A DNA stretch of 64,000 bases from Methanolobus sp. WCC4 (GTDB lineage Archaea; Halobacteriota; Methanosarcinia; Methanosarcinales; Methanosarcinaceae): positions 2,586,480 to 2,650,479 of the forward strand of contig NZ_CP150629.1 of NCBI RefSeq assembly GCF_038022665.1. Reading direction: 5' to 3'. A program made the position numbers and the translations under genes. Position 1 is the stretch's first letter; every line of letters begins with the position of its first letter. Below are positions 28,907 to 38,277 of the stretch, piece by piece. Below the pieces are notes generated by a model. The model did not search any database and was not told the origin of the DNA. It saw only the letters and a program-made list of their open reading frames with translations.

Positions 28907-28914
28907 TTTATATT
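28907..28914 (+). promoter_or_regulatory. TATA box before phasin-like gene
   Basis: TTTATATT at 28907-28914 lies about 115 bases before the ATG at 29028, after the T-rich end of the lipoprotein gene. It is the best promoter candidate in the gap and would give a leader of about 90 bases. Confidence 0.45.
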
Positions 28915-29027
28915 TCACGCTCTCATAATATTATACAGTAGTTATGAGCAGACAGGTGTGGTCAGGGAATGCAATTCCGGATCATTGCCGAACCTGCCCG
29001 GACTTTTAACAAGTGGGAGAGAATCGT

Positions 29028-29369
29028 ATGGATAAAATGAAGAAAGCAGGTCTTCTAGGAGCGGCTGCACTTATCGGTGCAGGGCTTGCAGCATTATCAG
29101 AAGAAAGGATCAGGGAGTTCGTCAAGGAAAAGGTCGATGCCGGAAAGATGAGCAAAGAGGAAGGCAGGATATTTGTTGACGACCTTATCAGTGAGACGAA
29201 GAGACAGAAGCTGGACCTTGAGAAGAATATCATCGGAAAGCTCCAGAATTCCCTTAAGCTGGCAGACCAGGAACTTGAAGAACTCTCAGAGAAGATAAAT
29301 GATTCAAAGATCGAGGAACTGGAAGCTGAACTCGAAAGGATGAAAGAGTTGAGGAAAGCAAGCAAGTGA
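29028..29369 (+). CDS. Phasin-like coiled-coil protein
   Basis: This 113-residue protein starts with a short hydrophobic helix (AGLLGAAALIGAGLAAL) followed by REFVKEKVDAGKMSKEEGRI and a long heptad-rich coiled coil (residues 60-110) full of Glu, Lys and Leu. The pattern resembles phasin or poly(3-hydroxyalkanoate) granule-associated proteins, which share the VDAGKMSKEEG-like turn, though methanogens are not known for such granules, so a membrane or chromatin-associated helper is as likely. GGGAGAG stands before ATG 29028. It ends with TGA followed by T-runs. Confidence 0.65.
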   Translation: MDKMKKAGLLGAAALIGAGLAALSEERIREFVKEKVDAGKMSKEEGRIFVDDLISETKRQKLDLEKNIIGKLQNSLKLADQELEELSEKINDSKIEELEAELERMKELRKASK

Positions 29370-29418
29370 ATTGCTTTTTTACTTTTTGAAAGGATCCTGT
29401 TCTTCTTTTATTCTTCTT

Positions 29419-31506
29419 TTATTCATTCTGATTGGGATTCGGGATCTCAAAGGTGAAATTGCTCCCATTTCCAACTTCACTTTCCACCCATATCCTTCCA
29501 CCGTGTAGCTCTACGAGTTCTTTCACAAGTGCAAGTCCCAGACCTGTACCTTCATAACGTCTGGACATAGAGGCTTCCAGCTGGGTAAAGGGCTTGAAGA
29601 GCTTTTTCTGGTCCTCAGCAGATATACCGATGCCAGTGTCGATGATAGATACAGAGATCATTCCGTTATCCCTGCCTGCAACCACAGTGATCTCACCGCC
29701 GTTCGGTGTGAATTTGATGGAGTTTCCCAGAAGGTTATACATTATCTGCTTTATCTTTGCCCTGTCTGCAAACAGCTCTTTAGTATCTCCATGTCTTCGT
29801 ATGTTGATATCAATATCCTTGTCTGATGCCAGCGGTTCCATCATTGTGACCATTTCATGAAGAAGGTCATCAACATCAATGAATTCGGGAAGGATCCTTA
29901 TCGTACCAACTTCCACTTTGGAGAGATCAAGAATGTCATTGATCATATTGAGCAAATGATGTCCACTCTGTGATATGCGTTGTACATAAGTCTGATATTT
30001 AGGACTGAGTTCACCAAAAGTCTCCTCCACCATTATATCTGAAAAACCTATGATAGCATTCAGAGGGGTGCGAAGTTCATGACTCATATTCGTCAGGAAC
30101 TCACTTTTGGTACGATTGGCAGCTTCGGCAGTGACCTTTGCCTTTAACAATGCATCTTCAGCTTCTTTGCGCTGCATTATGTTCGTGGTTGTCCCGAATA
30201 ACTTCAAAGTGCCATCTTTTTGGGCATGTGCCGAACCACTGGAGTTTACCCAGAATTCAGTACCATCCTTTCTGACCAAACGGTAGTCTGCACCGGTAAA
30301 AAAACCAGGTTTCTGAAAACTTGAATGCAATACTTTGAACATGTCCTCAACATCTTCAGGATGAACATACGAAAAATATCTGTCCCAGCTATTATTGATA
30401 GAACCCGGCTCCAGACCCAGTATCCGGTCTGCAGACTCAGAGATATAGGTATTGACAATATCCCCTTTCCTGTCAACATCCGCTTTCCAGATAATAGCAT
30501 CAAGGGAATTTATCACGTTCTCGTAGTCTTCATCTTTTTTCAGCAACAGGGTTTCAGTATGCTTACGCTCAAGAATGCTGGTGATCATTTCACCGACAAC
30601 TTTCAATAGATATGAAATGCTTTCATCCCATTCCTCTTTCTCAGTTGTTGAATCTATGGCGATGAAGCCTGATAGTCTACCATCGTAAGTGAGAGGAACT
30701 GCCAGGAACGACACAACTCCCAGCCTATCAAGAGTTCTTTTTACCTCAGACTCGGATTCAGGCAACTGCTGCACATCTGAAACATTCATGACCTCAAGGG
30801 CTTCAAGTTGCTTCAATGCAAGTTTATGTCTTGGAAATCTTCTATTAAGGGATATATGAGAAACAACATCATCCGAATGCCACTCATGAGTTTTTCTTAC
30901 AAACCTTTCATCTTCGTCTACAATATATATATTAGCACGTTTTGCATCAATGAAATTCGCAGTCTTCTTGAGAGCAAGATATACTTCCTTATCTATGTCT
31001 TTCAGACTGCTGTTTATGAAGCGACTGGAAATATCTGAGATCAACCGGTCCTTTTGGATAATGTATTCGACCATCGATGCTTTTTCCTGCAATGCAGTCC
31101 TGTCTTCAACTATAGCATGATATCCTGTAATATTCCCGTTGACATTCTTTTTAGGGGAAAGACGAAGATCCAGAACCAATTCCTTAAATGCTACAGACTT
31201 GCAGGAAACTTCAGGACAGCCGGATCCCAAATTGTTCAGAGCATTTCTCAAAACAGAGGAAATACCTGCCTTGACCAGCGGAGGGAACGACAGCAAATTG
31301 ATCTGCTTCCTGTCTTTTACTGATGACAGGTCCAGAAGACCGACAAGATGATCATTGATATAAGTGATGTTACCTTCCATGTCACAGGAAACTACCCCAA
31401 TTGGTAATTTATCCAGAATGTCACTGCGATCATCTTCAACCATATGATCTGCAGAAAGGATTTGTTCACTGCATGAATCATCATTATTACTTTTTTCATG
31501 AAACAT
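29419..31506 (-). CDS. Soluble sensor histidine kinase: PAS-GAF-PAS-HisKA-HATPase
   Basis: The 695-residue protein has a PAS domain (about residues 28-140), a GAF domain (150-315), a second PAS/PAC with the usual YRLVRKDGTEFWVNSSG (about 335-450), a dimerisation domain with the phospho-acceptor in LTNMSHELRTPLNAIIGFSD, and a HATPase_c domain with NLLGNSIKFTPNGG, IDTGIGI and EGTGLGLALVKELVELHGG. There is no membrane helix, so it senses a cytoplasmic signal, perhaps redox or a small ligand. No response regulator is next to it. A long TATA-rich tract at 31592-31609 is its likely promoter. Confidence 0.93.
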   Translation of the reverse strand: MFHEKSNNDDSCSEQILSADHMVEDDRSDILDKLPIGVVSCDMEGNITYINDHLVGLLDLSSVKDRKQINLLSFPPLVKAGISSVLRNALNNLGSGCPEVSCKSVAFKELVLDLRLSPKKNVNGNITGYHAIVEDRTALQEKASMVEYIIQKDRLISDISSRFINSSLKDIDKEVYLALKKTANFIDAKRANIYIVDEDERFVRKTHEWHSDDVVSHISLNRRFPRHKLALKQLEALEVMNVSDVQQLPESESEVKRTLDRLGVVSFLAVPLTYDGRLSGFIAIDSTTEKEEWDESISYLLKVVGEMITSILERKHTETLLLKKDEDYENVINSLDAIIWKADVDRKGDIVNTYISESADRILGLEPGSINNSWDRYFSYVHPEDVEDMFKVLHSSFQKPGFFTGADYRLVRKDGTEFWVNSSGSAHAQKDGTLKLFGTTTNIMQRKEAEDALLKAKVTAEAANRTKSEFLTNMSHELRTPLNAIIGFSDIMVEETFGELSPKYQTYVQRISQSGHHLLNMINDILDLSKVEVGTIRILPEFIDVDDLLHEMVTMMEPLASDKDIDINIRRHGDTKELFADRAKIKQIMYNLLGNSIKFTPNGGEITVVAGRDNGMISVSIIDTGIGISAEDQKKLFKPFTQLEASMSRRYEGTGLGLALVKELVELHGGRIWVESEVGNGSNFTFEIPNPNQNE

Positions 31507-32007
31507 ACAATCACCCAGCTTGAAAGATCCAGATACTCTATTGCTGCAACTTACCTGATAATCATAGAGAATTAATATGGATTAATTTAGAAATATATAA
31601 TATATAAATCATGATGCTTTTGCATATTATAGTGGTTTTGATATATAACACATATTGATTAGAAGAATAATACAAAGATACATACATAAAATACTGGAAT
31701 GCATTATTAAGCCAGAGAAAAGTGGATAATTAAATTCTTTTTTGTTTTTTGCTTTTACGACCTACCGTTCAGACATGACCTCCATTTTTATTACATCAGC
31801 CAACAGAGGATCCGCCAGACTGAAAAATTGATGATCATTGGCCAGCTGGAGGTTCGGTGCTGTCAAACTTCATGCTACTACGAAAAGCATATAAATCATA
31901 AGCCAAAATATACCATTGTATACAATAGAATGCTAATGCATGCTAATACATACAAAATCATTGAAACTGAGAATGGATCTTAATTTACAAATGAACGGAG
32001 AGGAAAG
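31507..32007. other. Divergent intergenic region with two promoters
   Basis: This stretch of 500 bases separates the histidine kinase (minus) from the secreted-protein gene (plus). ATATATAATATATAAAT at about 31592-31609 reads as a TATA box on the minus strand. AGCATATAAATC near 31886 and the GGAGAGG at about 31997 serve the plus-strand gene. I see no RNA gene or repeat family here. Confidence 0.5.
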
Positions 32008-32802
32008 ATGAGAACAACAAGATCAGCGGCCTTGAGCCTGTTCATACTCGCTCTGGTACTGCTACAGCCCCTGGCTGCAGCAGCCTCCACTGCCAGTGAG
32101 GCGAAGCAGGACTGGTTCGATGCGAAAGAGAGAAGCATGGATGCACAGGAAGCCCACCGCGAGGCAAAGATAGCATGGGCAGTCGATAAGACAGACGAGA
32201 ACAATCAGGCAGTAATCGACACTGGTAAGGATGCATTGAATGCTGCTCTTGATGAAGCGGAGGCATGGCTGATATGGAAGGACCTGGAAGCCGGGGAGAA
32301 TCCGGTGATCCCGGATGAGCTGAAAGAGGACATCCACAACGATGTCGACATCAACCTTCAGAAGATAGAGGGACTGAGGGAAGATGTCGATGCCGTTGAG
32401 AACAGGCTTGACCTTGGTCTCGTATTCCTGAAAATGGTGGGAAGTTACATGGAACTGATGACCGACGTCGCAAGGAACTCAGGAAACATGTGGGTGCACA
32501 TTGCCGATACTAAGGCTGACACGGCTGAAGAGTTCGAAACCAAGCTCAGGGAAGTCGCTGAAGACATGGATGACAATGAGGGCATCATCGAAAAGCTAGA
32601 CATGGCAAAAGCTGAGATAGAAAGTGCCCGCGAGAACATCGACAACGCTGAGGATGAATACGAACAGGTGGTACTACCCGGTACACCGCTGGTCAAATTC
32701 TCAAATGGGAACAATTACCTGAGAATAGCAAAAGGTAACCTGATCAGTGCCCACGGACACCTGAACCAGGCCTACACTATGATAGTCACTGGAGGAAACT
32801 GA
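32008..32802 (+). CDS. Secreted helical protein of unknown function
   Basis: The 264-residue protein has a clean signal peptide (AALSLFILALVLLQPLAAAA) and then almost only helix-forming sequence with many Ala, Glu and Asp, giving a long acidic helical bundle (for example EAKQDWFDAKERSMDAQEAH at 31-50 and EKLDMAKAEIESARENIDNA near 205). I recognise no catalytic motif. Two bases separate it from the following lipoprotein gene, so they are one operon and may form a surface complex. GGAGAGG precedes ATG 32008. Confidence 0.75.
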   Translation: MRTTRSAALSLFILALVLLQPLAAAASTASEAKQDWFDAKERSMDAQEAHREAKIAWAVDKTDENNQAVIDTGKDALNAALDEAEAWLIWKDLEAGENPVIPDELKEDIHNDVDINLQKIEGLREDVDAVENRLDLGLVFLKMVGSYMELMTDVARNSGNMWVHIADTKADTAEEFETKLREVAEDMDDNEGIIEKLDMAKAEIESARENIDNAEDEYEQVVLPGTPLVKFSNGNNYLRIAKGNLISAHGHLNQAYTMIVTGGN

Positions 32803-32803
32803 G

Positions 32804-33094
32804 ATGAACAAGAGAATATTGCTAACAGGACTTGTGGTCCTCTGCCTCCTTCTGGCCGCCGGCTGTGCCGGAAAGGACAAAACGAATACTGATGAACAGA
32901 TCGGGGATGAAGGTGTGGATACAGGAACACCAGAAACAACCGAAGCAACAGCTTCTGCAACCGGGGATATGACAGAAGCGAATGCTTCGAACACTTCCGG
33001 GGAAGTAGGCTCTATTTCCCGGGAAGACCTCGATAAATTAAAAGCCGACCTCGAAGACATGGAGTTCGATGATGTCGGCGGACTCTCGAAATGA
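32804..33094 (+). CDS. Small acidic lipoprotein
   Basis: This 96-residue protein has a lipobox LLAAGC near residue 21 after a hydrophobic signal, then a Thr-, Glu- and Asp-rich linker that looks disordered and a short helical end (SREDLDKLKADLEDMEFDD). It is likely a lipid-anchored partner of the secreted helical protein encoded two bases upstream. T-rich sequence after 33095 may end transcription. Unknown function. Confidence 0.7.
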   Translation: MNKRILLTGLVVLCLLLAAGCAGKDKTNTDEQIGDEGVDTGTPETTEATASATGDMTEANASNTSGEVGSISREDLDKLKADLEDMEFDDVGGLSK

Positions 33095-33149
33095 TCCGGG
33101 AGTTCTTTTTTGTTTTTTAAATTGTTATAACATTATATTCACTACTGAG

Positions 33150-34457
33150 CTATTGTTCCAGCAACCAATACCACAACGGCACATACTTCACTACTTTACC
33201 CTCAACAATCTCCTCGCCAAAGTCATCCGATGTTATGATGATACCCTCGTTCATCCTGAAGTTCTTCATCCCGGCGAGTAGACCGTTAATCTCACGCTCT
33301 CTCGTATCCGGGTCTGAGAGATCGAAGCATACCTGTATCAGATGGGTTGGTTCAAGTCCTTCCTTTGTTACGAAATCAACCTCGAGGCCTTTCTGGTCCT
33401 GCCAGTAGTATATCTCGCTGCCGGAGCGCAGAAGCCGGATGAAAACCATATTCTCATACAATCTACCGATATCGGAGGAGAGTTTGAAAGAAACTGCGGT
33501 TATCATTCCTGTATCAATACAATACAATTTCCGGGGTTTGTTCAGTTGCTGTTTCAGGGACTCGTCATAGTGACTGACGCTGAAAAGCAAAAAGGCATCC
33601 TGAAGGTATGCAAGGTAAGTTATCAGCGTATCAGTGCTTATTGAAGAGTAGTTGGCAAACAACCTTCTGAGAGAGTTATAGGTATGCGGCTTCGCAATGT
33701 TCGATATACAGAAAAGCGCCAGATCCTTGAATATCACAGGATTGCGTATGCCATATCTTGAAATGATATCCCTGTAGATGATATCATCAAAATATGACTG
33801 TAACAGCTCATGATGCTGAACCGATGGGTAGAATACAGTCTCGGGGAATCCGCCGTTCTTAAGGTACTCGTTGAACTTACGCTTGATATCTGTTCTTTTC
33901 TCAGAATACGGCAGGGACTTCATATCGTAATCTATGGAATGGTATTCGAGGAATTCTGCAAAACTGAAAGGGAACATACTTGTGCTCAGATGCCTGCCTG
34001 TGAGAAGTCTTGAGATATCCTGCGAGAGCAGGGATGCATTCGAGCCGCTTATCACTATCTTAACATTCTCTTTCCTGTCGTAGATACCTTTGATCCACCT
34101 TTCCCATGAGGGAAAATTCTGTATCTCATCCAGGAACAAGTACAATCGGTCATTTTCCGATATCTCCTGCATTTCCCTGAGAGTACCAATCAATAATTGT
34201 AATTCATCCCCTGACAAAGGTTGTAACCTGTCATCATCGAGATTGAGATACAATATATTGCTTTTTGGAACACCGCTTTCAAGCAATTCTGATATCAACT
34301 GGTACATGTAGTATGTCTTGCCACACCTTCTTACGCCTACTATGTCGTTCACATGCGGTGCTTCGATATTCACTTCATATCGGCGTTCCTGCAACGGCGG
34401 TAATTCTCTTTCCTGCCATTCGACAATGGCATTTTTCAGTTTCTCCCTTGTAGCCAC
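33150..34457 (-). CDS. AAA+ ATPase with DUF4143 domain
   Basis: The 435-residue protein has a Walker A GVRRCGKTYYMYQL near residue 41, a Walker B YLFLDEIQNF near 107, a sensor motif VISGSNASLL near 135 and a C-terminal DUF4143 domain (about 205-400) with a nuclease-like tail SEIYYWQDQKGLEVDFV. Such ATPases are widespread, often mobile, and of unknown role; the tail resembles a PD-(D/E)xK core, so a nuclease activity is conceivable. The start is GTG 34457, about 28 bases from the TATA box at 34481-34490, so leaderless. Three copies of a 15-base operator-like sequence flank this promoter. It ends with TAG. Confidence 0.88.
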   Translation of the reverse strand: MATREKLKNAIVEWQERELPPLQERRYEVNIEAPHVNDIVGVRRCGKTYYMYQLISELLESGVPKSNILYLNLDDDRLQPLSGDELQLLIGTLREMQEISENDRLYLFLDEIQNFPSWERWIKGIYDRKENVKIVISGSNASLLSQDISRLLTGRHLSTSMFPFSFAEFLEYHSIDYDMKSLPYSEKRTDIKRKFNEYLKNGGFPETVFYPSVQHHELLQSYFDDIIYRDIISRYGIRNPVIFKDLALFCISNIAKPHTYNSLRRLFANYSSISTDTLITYLAYLQDAFLLFSVSHYDESLKQQLNKPRKLYCIDTGMITAVSFKLSSDIGRLYENMVFIRLLRSGSEIYYWQDQKGLEVDFVTKEGLEPTHLIQVCFDLSDPDTREREINGLLAGMKNFRMNEGIIITSDDFGEEIVEGKVVKYVPLWYWLLEQ

Positions 34458-34479
34458 AAGAAATAATTACAAGCTTTTT

Positions 34480-34571
34480 CTTTATATATTCGTCGACTAT
34501 ATTCGATAAAATAAGCATATTTTGTCGAATATAGTCGACAAAAATCATTAAATCTATCGGATATAATCGAC
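34480..34571 (-). promoter_or_regulatory. Promoter and three-copy operator of DUF4143 ATPase gene
   Basis: GTCGACTATATTCGA (34492-34506) is followed by its exact inverse (34525-34539) and a third, 13-of-15 copy TCGGATATAATCGAC (34557-34571). Centres lie 32-33 bases apart, three helix turns, on one face of the DNA. The first copy touches the TATA box AATATATAAA (34481-34490, minus strand). This is the layout of a repressor or activator site, perhaps for autoregulation. Confidence 0.7.
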
Positions 34572-34665
34572 AGGAACACAAAATCAAATGAGTCATTCAT
34601 GAACATATCGAAACTTCTGTATCCTGATATACCTGAACTTACGAATCTTATGGATATTCCGACAT

Positions 34666-36594
34666 TCAGGCCTCCGGCAACATCACATGAACAGTAGTGC
34701 CAGCATCCTTTTCACTCTCGATCCATATCCGGCCTTTATGTTCATCTACAATACTCTTTGAGACATAGAGACCCAGTCCGGTTCCTCCATATTTACGCTT
34801 GGCCGATGAATCTACCTGGTAGAAACGCTGGAAGATCTTCGGAATAAGTTCTTCAGGGATACCGATGCCGGTATCAGTGATCCTTATGTGGATAGTACCT
34901 TGTTCTTCTTTCCCTTCCTGTCTTTCCTCTTCTGCTTCAAGTATGATCTGCCCGTCAGGATCATTGAACTTGATGGCATTGTCCAGCAGGTCTGTGAAAA
35001 GAAGTGCCAGTTTTTCCCTGTCCCCTCTTACAGAAGGAAGATCGGCAGGAATATCTTTCTGAAGGGAAAGACCCTTCTGCCTGATCAGTGGCATCATATC
35101 ATCCGTAACATTGTCAATGATATCCGAAATGCTGACATCCTCGAACCGACATTCTAAGGATCCGGTCTGGATCATACTGATGTACAGCAGTGAATTGACC
35201 ACATGTATAAGCCTCTGGGTATTGCGTAGAACAACCATCAGGGCATCCTTTTGTTTATCATTTATGTCACCGAGGGTCCCGTCACAGACAAGAGTGGAAT
35301 ATCCTTTTATTGAAACAATGGGAGTGTTCAGTTCATGGCTTACATTGGAAAGGAACTCATCCTTCATTCGGTCAAGGGATTTCAATTCCTCGTTTGCCCT
35401 TGCCAGTTCCTGAGTATATTCCTTAAGGGCTTCCTCAGCTTTTTTACGTTCCGTAATATCCTCGATTATCCCAATACCACCAACTATCGAACCTGCCTCC
35501 GAGATATTCGGACTATAACATGCCCTGATCGGTGTGGTCTTGTCAACTGTTGTCGATCTGTACTCTCCCTCATAATAACCTGAATTCTTTGAAAGTACCG
35601 ACTCAAAGGCAGCTTTCATCTTTTCATCCCGAAGTGATGTCATAAGATTGAAACCGATTATCTCCTCCTTTGGCAGGCCGAGTATCTTTATCAGGCTATC
35701 GTTGCAGTGCCTGACAATGCCTTCCTTATCAAAATCAAATATACCCAGGGGAGAGTTCTCAAATATCAGGCGGTATTTCTTCTCGGCTTCAAGCAATGCC
35801 TCGTGAGATCTTTTCTGTACCGTTATGTCGACCACTATACCCTGATGGTAAGCAGGGACATCATTCTCATCACGCACGATAAGTGACCTTTCGCTGACCC
35901 AGCGGACATTACCTTTTTTTGTAAGTATACGATACTGCTGGGAGAAGTAATCGTTACCTTCTGCCTCATGTTTTCGAATATGGAACATAAGGGGTCCAAG
36001 GTCATCAGGATAGATCATGTCAGAATAATCCATTTTCCCGGATGTGAAGTCCTCAGGTATGTAACCGAACTGATGTATATTGTCCGACACATATTCCACC
36101 GGCCTGTTATCCCCGGCAAGCCACAGGAAAGCGATCACAGGACTGCTCTTATAGATATTCTCCAGCTCTTTCTCCGTTTTGAGGTAATCCAGTGTCTGCT
36201 TCTCAATAAGCTTTCTTTCCGTAATATCCTCTACAGTACCAACCATCCCATCATAGTTGCCCATGTCATCAATCAAAGGTACAAGAACACCACTCTGATA
36301 GGTCAGGCTTCCATTCCTTGTGATCATTGAAAGGGAATCATAGGGGGCAGGTTTGAGTGTTCTTTTAACCCGGCAGAACAACTCGCAGAAATGTTTCTGG
36401 TCACGCATGCTCTGTTCCTTTATATATTGCAGAACATTGGTGCCCAGAACCCTGTCACCGGAAGTTCTGAAGATATACTCCATCCCTTTATTGAAAAATG
36501 TTATATTCTCATTCCTGTCGACAGCCCAGACTCCGATCCATATACTGTTCAGTATTTTCCTGTGGAAGCCTTCAATGTCATTTATACCGGAAAT
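34666..36594 (-). CDS. Soluble PAS-domain sensor histidine kinase
   Basis: The protein has about 642 residues: three or four PAS/PAC domains (roughly 1-120, 125-250, 255-375), HisKA with FLSNVSHELNTPIVSIKGYS, and HATPase_c with DLLDNAIKFNDPDG, ITDTGIGI and GTGLGLYVSKSIVDEHKG. No membrane segment. The first ATG (36483) would cut the first PAS domain; the frame continues upstream with INDIEGFHRKILNSIWIGVW, matching a PAS start. The only start that fits is ATT at 36594, five bases after GGGGTGAT. A 5-prime truncation is the alternative. No response regulator is adjacent. Confidence 0.88.
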   Translation of the reverse strand: MSGINDIEGFHRKILNSIWIGVWAVDRNENITFFNKGMEYIFRTSGDRVLGTNVLQYIKEQSMRDQKHFCELFCRVKRTLKPAPYDSLSMITRNGSLTYQSGVLVPLIDDMGNYDGMVGTVEDITERKLIEKQTLDYLKTEKELENIYKSSPVIAFLWLAGDNRPVEYVSDNIHQFGYIPEDFTSGKMDYSDMIYPDDLGPLMFHIRKHEAEGNDYFSQQYRILTKKGNVRWVSERSLIVRDENDVPAYHQGIVVDITVQKRSHEALLEAEKKYRLIFENSPLGIFDFDKEGIVRHCNDSLIKILGLPKEEIIGFNLMTSLRDEKMKAAFESVLSKNSGYYEGEYRSTTVDKTTPIRACYSPNISEAGSIVGGIGIIEDITERKKAEEALKEYTQELARANEELKSLDRMKDEFLSNVSHELNTPIVSIKGYSTLVCDGTLGDINDKQKDALMVVLRNTQRLIHVVNSLLYISMIQTGSLECRFEDVSISDIIDNVTDDMMPLIRQKGLSLQKDIPADLPSVRGDREKLALLFTDLLDNAIKFNDPDGQIILEAEEERQEGKEEQGTIHIRITDTGIGIPEELIPKIFQRFYQVDSSAKRKYGGTGLGLYVSKSIVDEHKGRIWIESEKDAGTTVHVMLPEA

Positions 36595-36830
36595 GAGAAA
36601 TCACCCCTTCAGCCCACTTACCTGACCAGTGGTCCTATACCCCTCAGCCGGATGGCAGACCCACTGATATACTCCTGATAAATATCTGTCGATCGTATAA
36701 TTAATAGCTTTGGTGAGATACCTTTGACAGTAACAGCCCACCACAAGGTCAGATAGACATGTGCACCTGAAACAAAACGTAAATATACACTGCACATCCA
36801 TCTTTTAACTATCAGAAAATGGGAGCAAAT

Positions 36831-37376
36831 ATGGGTTATCTGAAGATCATACTTACTGTGCTGTTAACGACCGTACTACTAATGACAGCTATCGGCTGTG
36901 TGGAACCGGATGGTTCGTCCATTTGCACAGTGGAAGATGAGGCAAATAAAACCTCAGGAGAACAGATGGAATCACCCACGCTGGAAGAATATGCCATATC
37001 ACAGGTCAATGCCGCTATCGACCTGATGGATGAAAAAGGAGAGCTTGCATTCCCTGAGCTCAGGGAGAGCGACAGCAAATGGTTCCATAACGACTCCTAC
37101 ATATTTATATGGAAGACCGACGGGATACGTATTGTGTATCCTCCCGATGTTAGTGGCGAAGGCCAGAATATGACAGAACTTGAGGATTTCAACGGTAAAC
37201 CTATAGGCAGAATCTTTATCGAGACCGCTCTTAGTGAGGAAAGTGAGGGATGGGTGGACTACTACTGGCCAAAGCCCGGCGAGACTGAACCATCACTGAA
37301 GAATACTTTCATCAAGAGAGTCGATATCGGCAATGAGACGTATCTTGTGGGTTCCGGGTTCTATGTGGATGAGTGA
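36831..37376 (+). CDS. Cache-domain lipoprotein
   Basis: The 181-residue protein has a lipoprotein signal (LLTTVLLMTAIGC, Cys near residue 22) and a single Cache sensor domain: EYAISQVNAAIDLMDEKGE, then WFHNDSYIFIWKTDGIRIVY and the end FIKRVDIGNETYLVGSGFYV. Cache domains bind small metabolites outside the cell. Usually they are part of a transmembrane receptor; here it stands alone as an anchored binding protein, next to a PAS histidine kinase on the opposite strand with which it might work. GGGAG stands before ATG 36831. Confidence 0.8.
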   Translation: MGYLKIILTVLLTTVLLMTAIGCVEPDGSSICTVEDEANKTSGEQMESPTLEEYAISQVNAAIDLMDEKGELAFPELRESDSKWFHNDSYIFIWKTDGIRIVYPPDVSGEGQNMTELEDFNGKPIGRIFIETALSEESEGWVDYYWPKPGETEPSLKNTFIKRVDIGNETYLVGSGFYVDE

Positions 37377-37421
37377 TCATATCGAAAATATAGAATGGGG
37401 GAAAACGATTATTCAATACGA

Positions 37422-38051
37422 TCATTCTCCCAGTGACCCCATCAACTCATAGAAGTACTGTGACTCGTGCGTGGCATACAGCTTATACCATGCCTCAAGC
37501 GTCTCAGGAGAAAGGACATCAAGCTCTTTTAGAACCTCACGTGTGAATTCCAGCGGAGCGATTCCTGAAGCAGTTATGATATTGCCACCAAGGATGCCAT
37601 CTTCATGACGATAGAACTTATCCCCTGTGTAGTTCGGACAGACAGACTTCAGGAATTCCAGATCATTGCTGGTATGGGGTCTGTTATCAAGTAGCCCTGC
37701 TCTGGCAAGTCCCATCGTTGCACCGCAGATGGCTGCCACGAGGATACCGGCATCCAGGAATTCCTGTACCTTTTCCATCAGAGGGTTATGAATATCCTCA
37801 AGCCATGTATCACCACCCGGCAGGATAAGTACACCTGCATCAGCAGTTGTCAGCTCATCGATGCCGGTATCCGGAAGAATGCGTACCCCACCCATGGTGA
37901 CAACAGGTTCCTTTGTGATGCCCACTGTTCTTACAGTATACTTTTCAGCATCCTTCCGGAAAGCGCGACCTGTATTCAGTTCAGCTATAAGGAAACCTGA
38001 TTCCCAATCAGCCATAGTGTCAAGTACGTAAAGATAAGCTATTTTGGTCAT
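37422..38051 (-). CDS. DJ-1/PfpI family protein
   Basis: This 209-residue protein has the class I glutamine-amidotransferase-like fold with LILPGGDTWLEDI near residue 77 and the nucleophile elbow AAICGATMGLARAG near 107, where the Cys is the reactive residue. Members act as proteases, glyoxalases, chaperones or regulators. The activity here is unknown; the nearest named relatives are YdeA/YraA-like intracellular protease I-type proteins. It is a single gene between the Cache lipoprotein and the cohesin operon. Confidence 0.85.
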   Translation of the reverse strand: MTKIAYLYVLDTMADWESGFLIAELNTGRAFRKDAEKYTVRTVGITKEPVVTMGGVRILPDTGIDELTTADAGVLILPGGDTWLEDIHNPLMEKVQEFLDAGILVAAICGATMGLARAGLLDNRPHTSNDLEFLKSVCPNYTGDKFYRHEDGILGGNIITASGIAPLEFTREVLKELDVLSPETLEAWYKLYATHESQYFYELMGSLGE

Positions 38052-38277
38052 GATGATCCACTCCTGATCATATATTCATTATGGACCCATAACATAATAA
38101 TAGTTCTTGAACCATCCGATCAGAAACGCAGAGAGGAACAGAAACAAGTGAGCAGGAAATTTCCAGACCGGGGGTTTCAATATGCAATATGAGATCTTTA
38201 CAAAATGAAGGACCTTGATATCCTACATTATGATATCACTCTTAGTACTAATAAAAAGATGAATATTGAGAGAATAC

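Noticed and set aside
34492..34571. Three repeats as a mini CRISPR array
   Set aside because: Two copies are inverted relative to one another, spacers are 17-18 bases and there are no cas genes; an operator is a better reading.
34601..34699. 32-codon + strand frame after the operator repeats (MNISKLLYPDIPELTNLMDI)
   Set aside because: Too short, no ribosome site and it overlaps the end of the kinase gene; possibly a fragment but not supportable.
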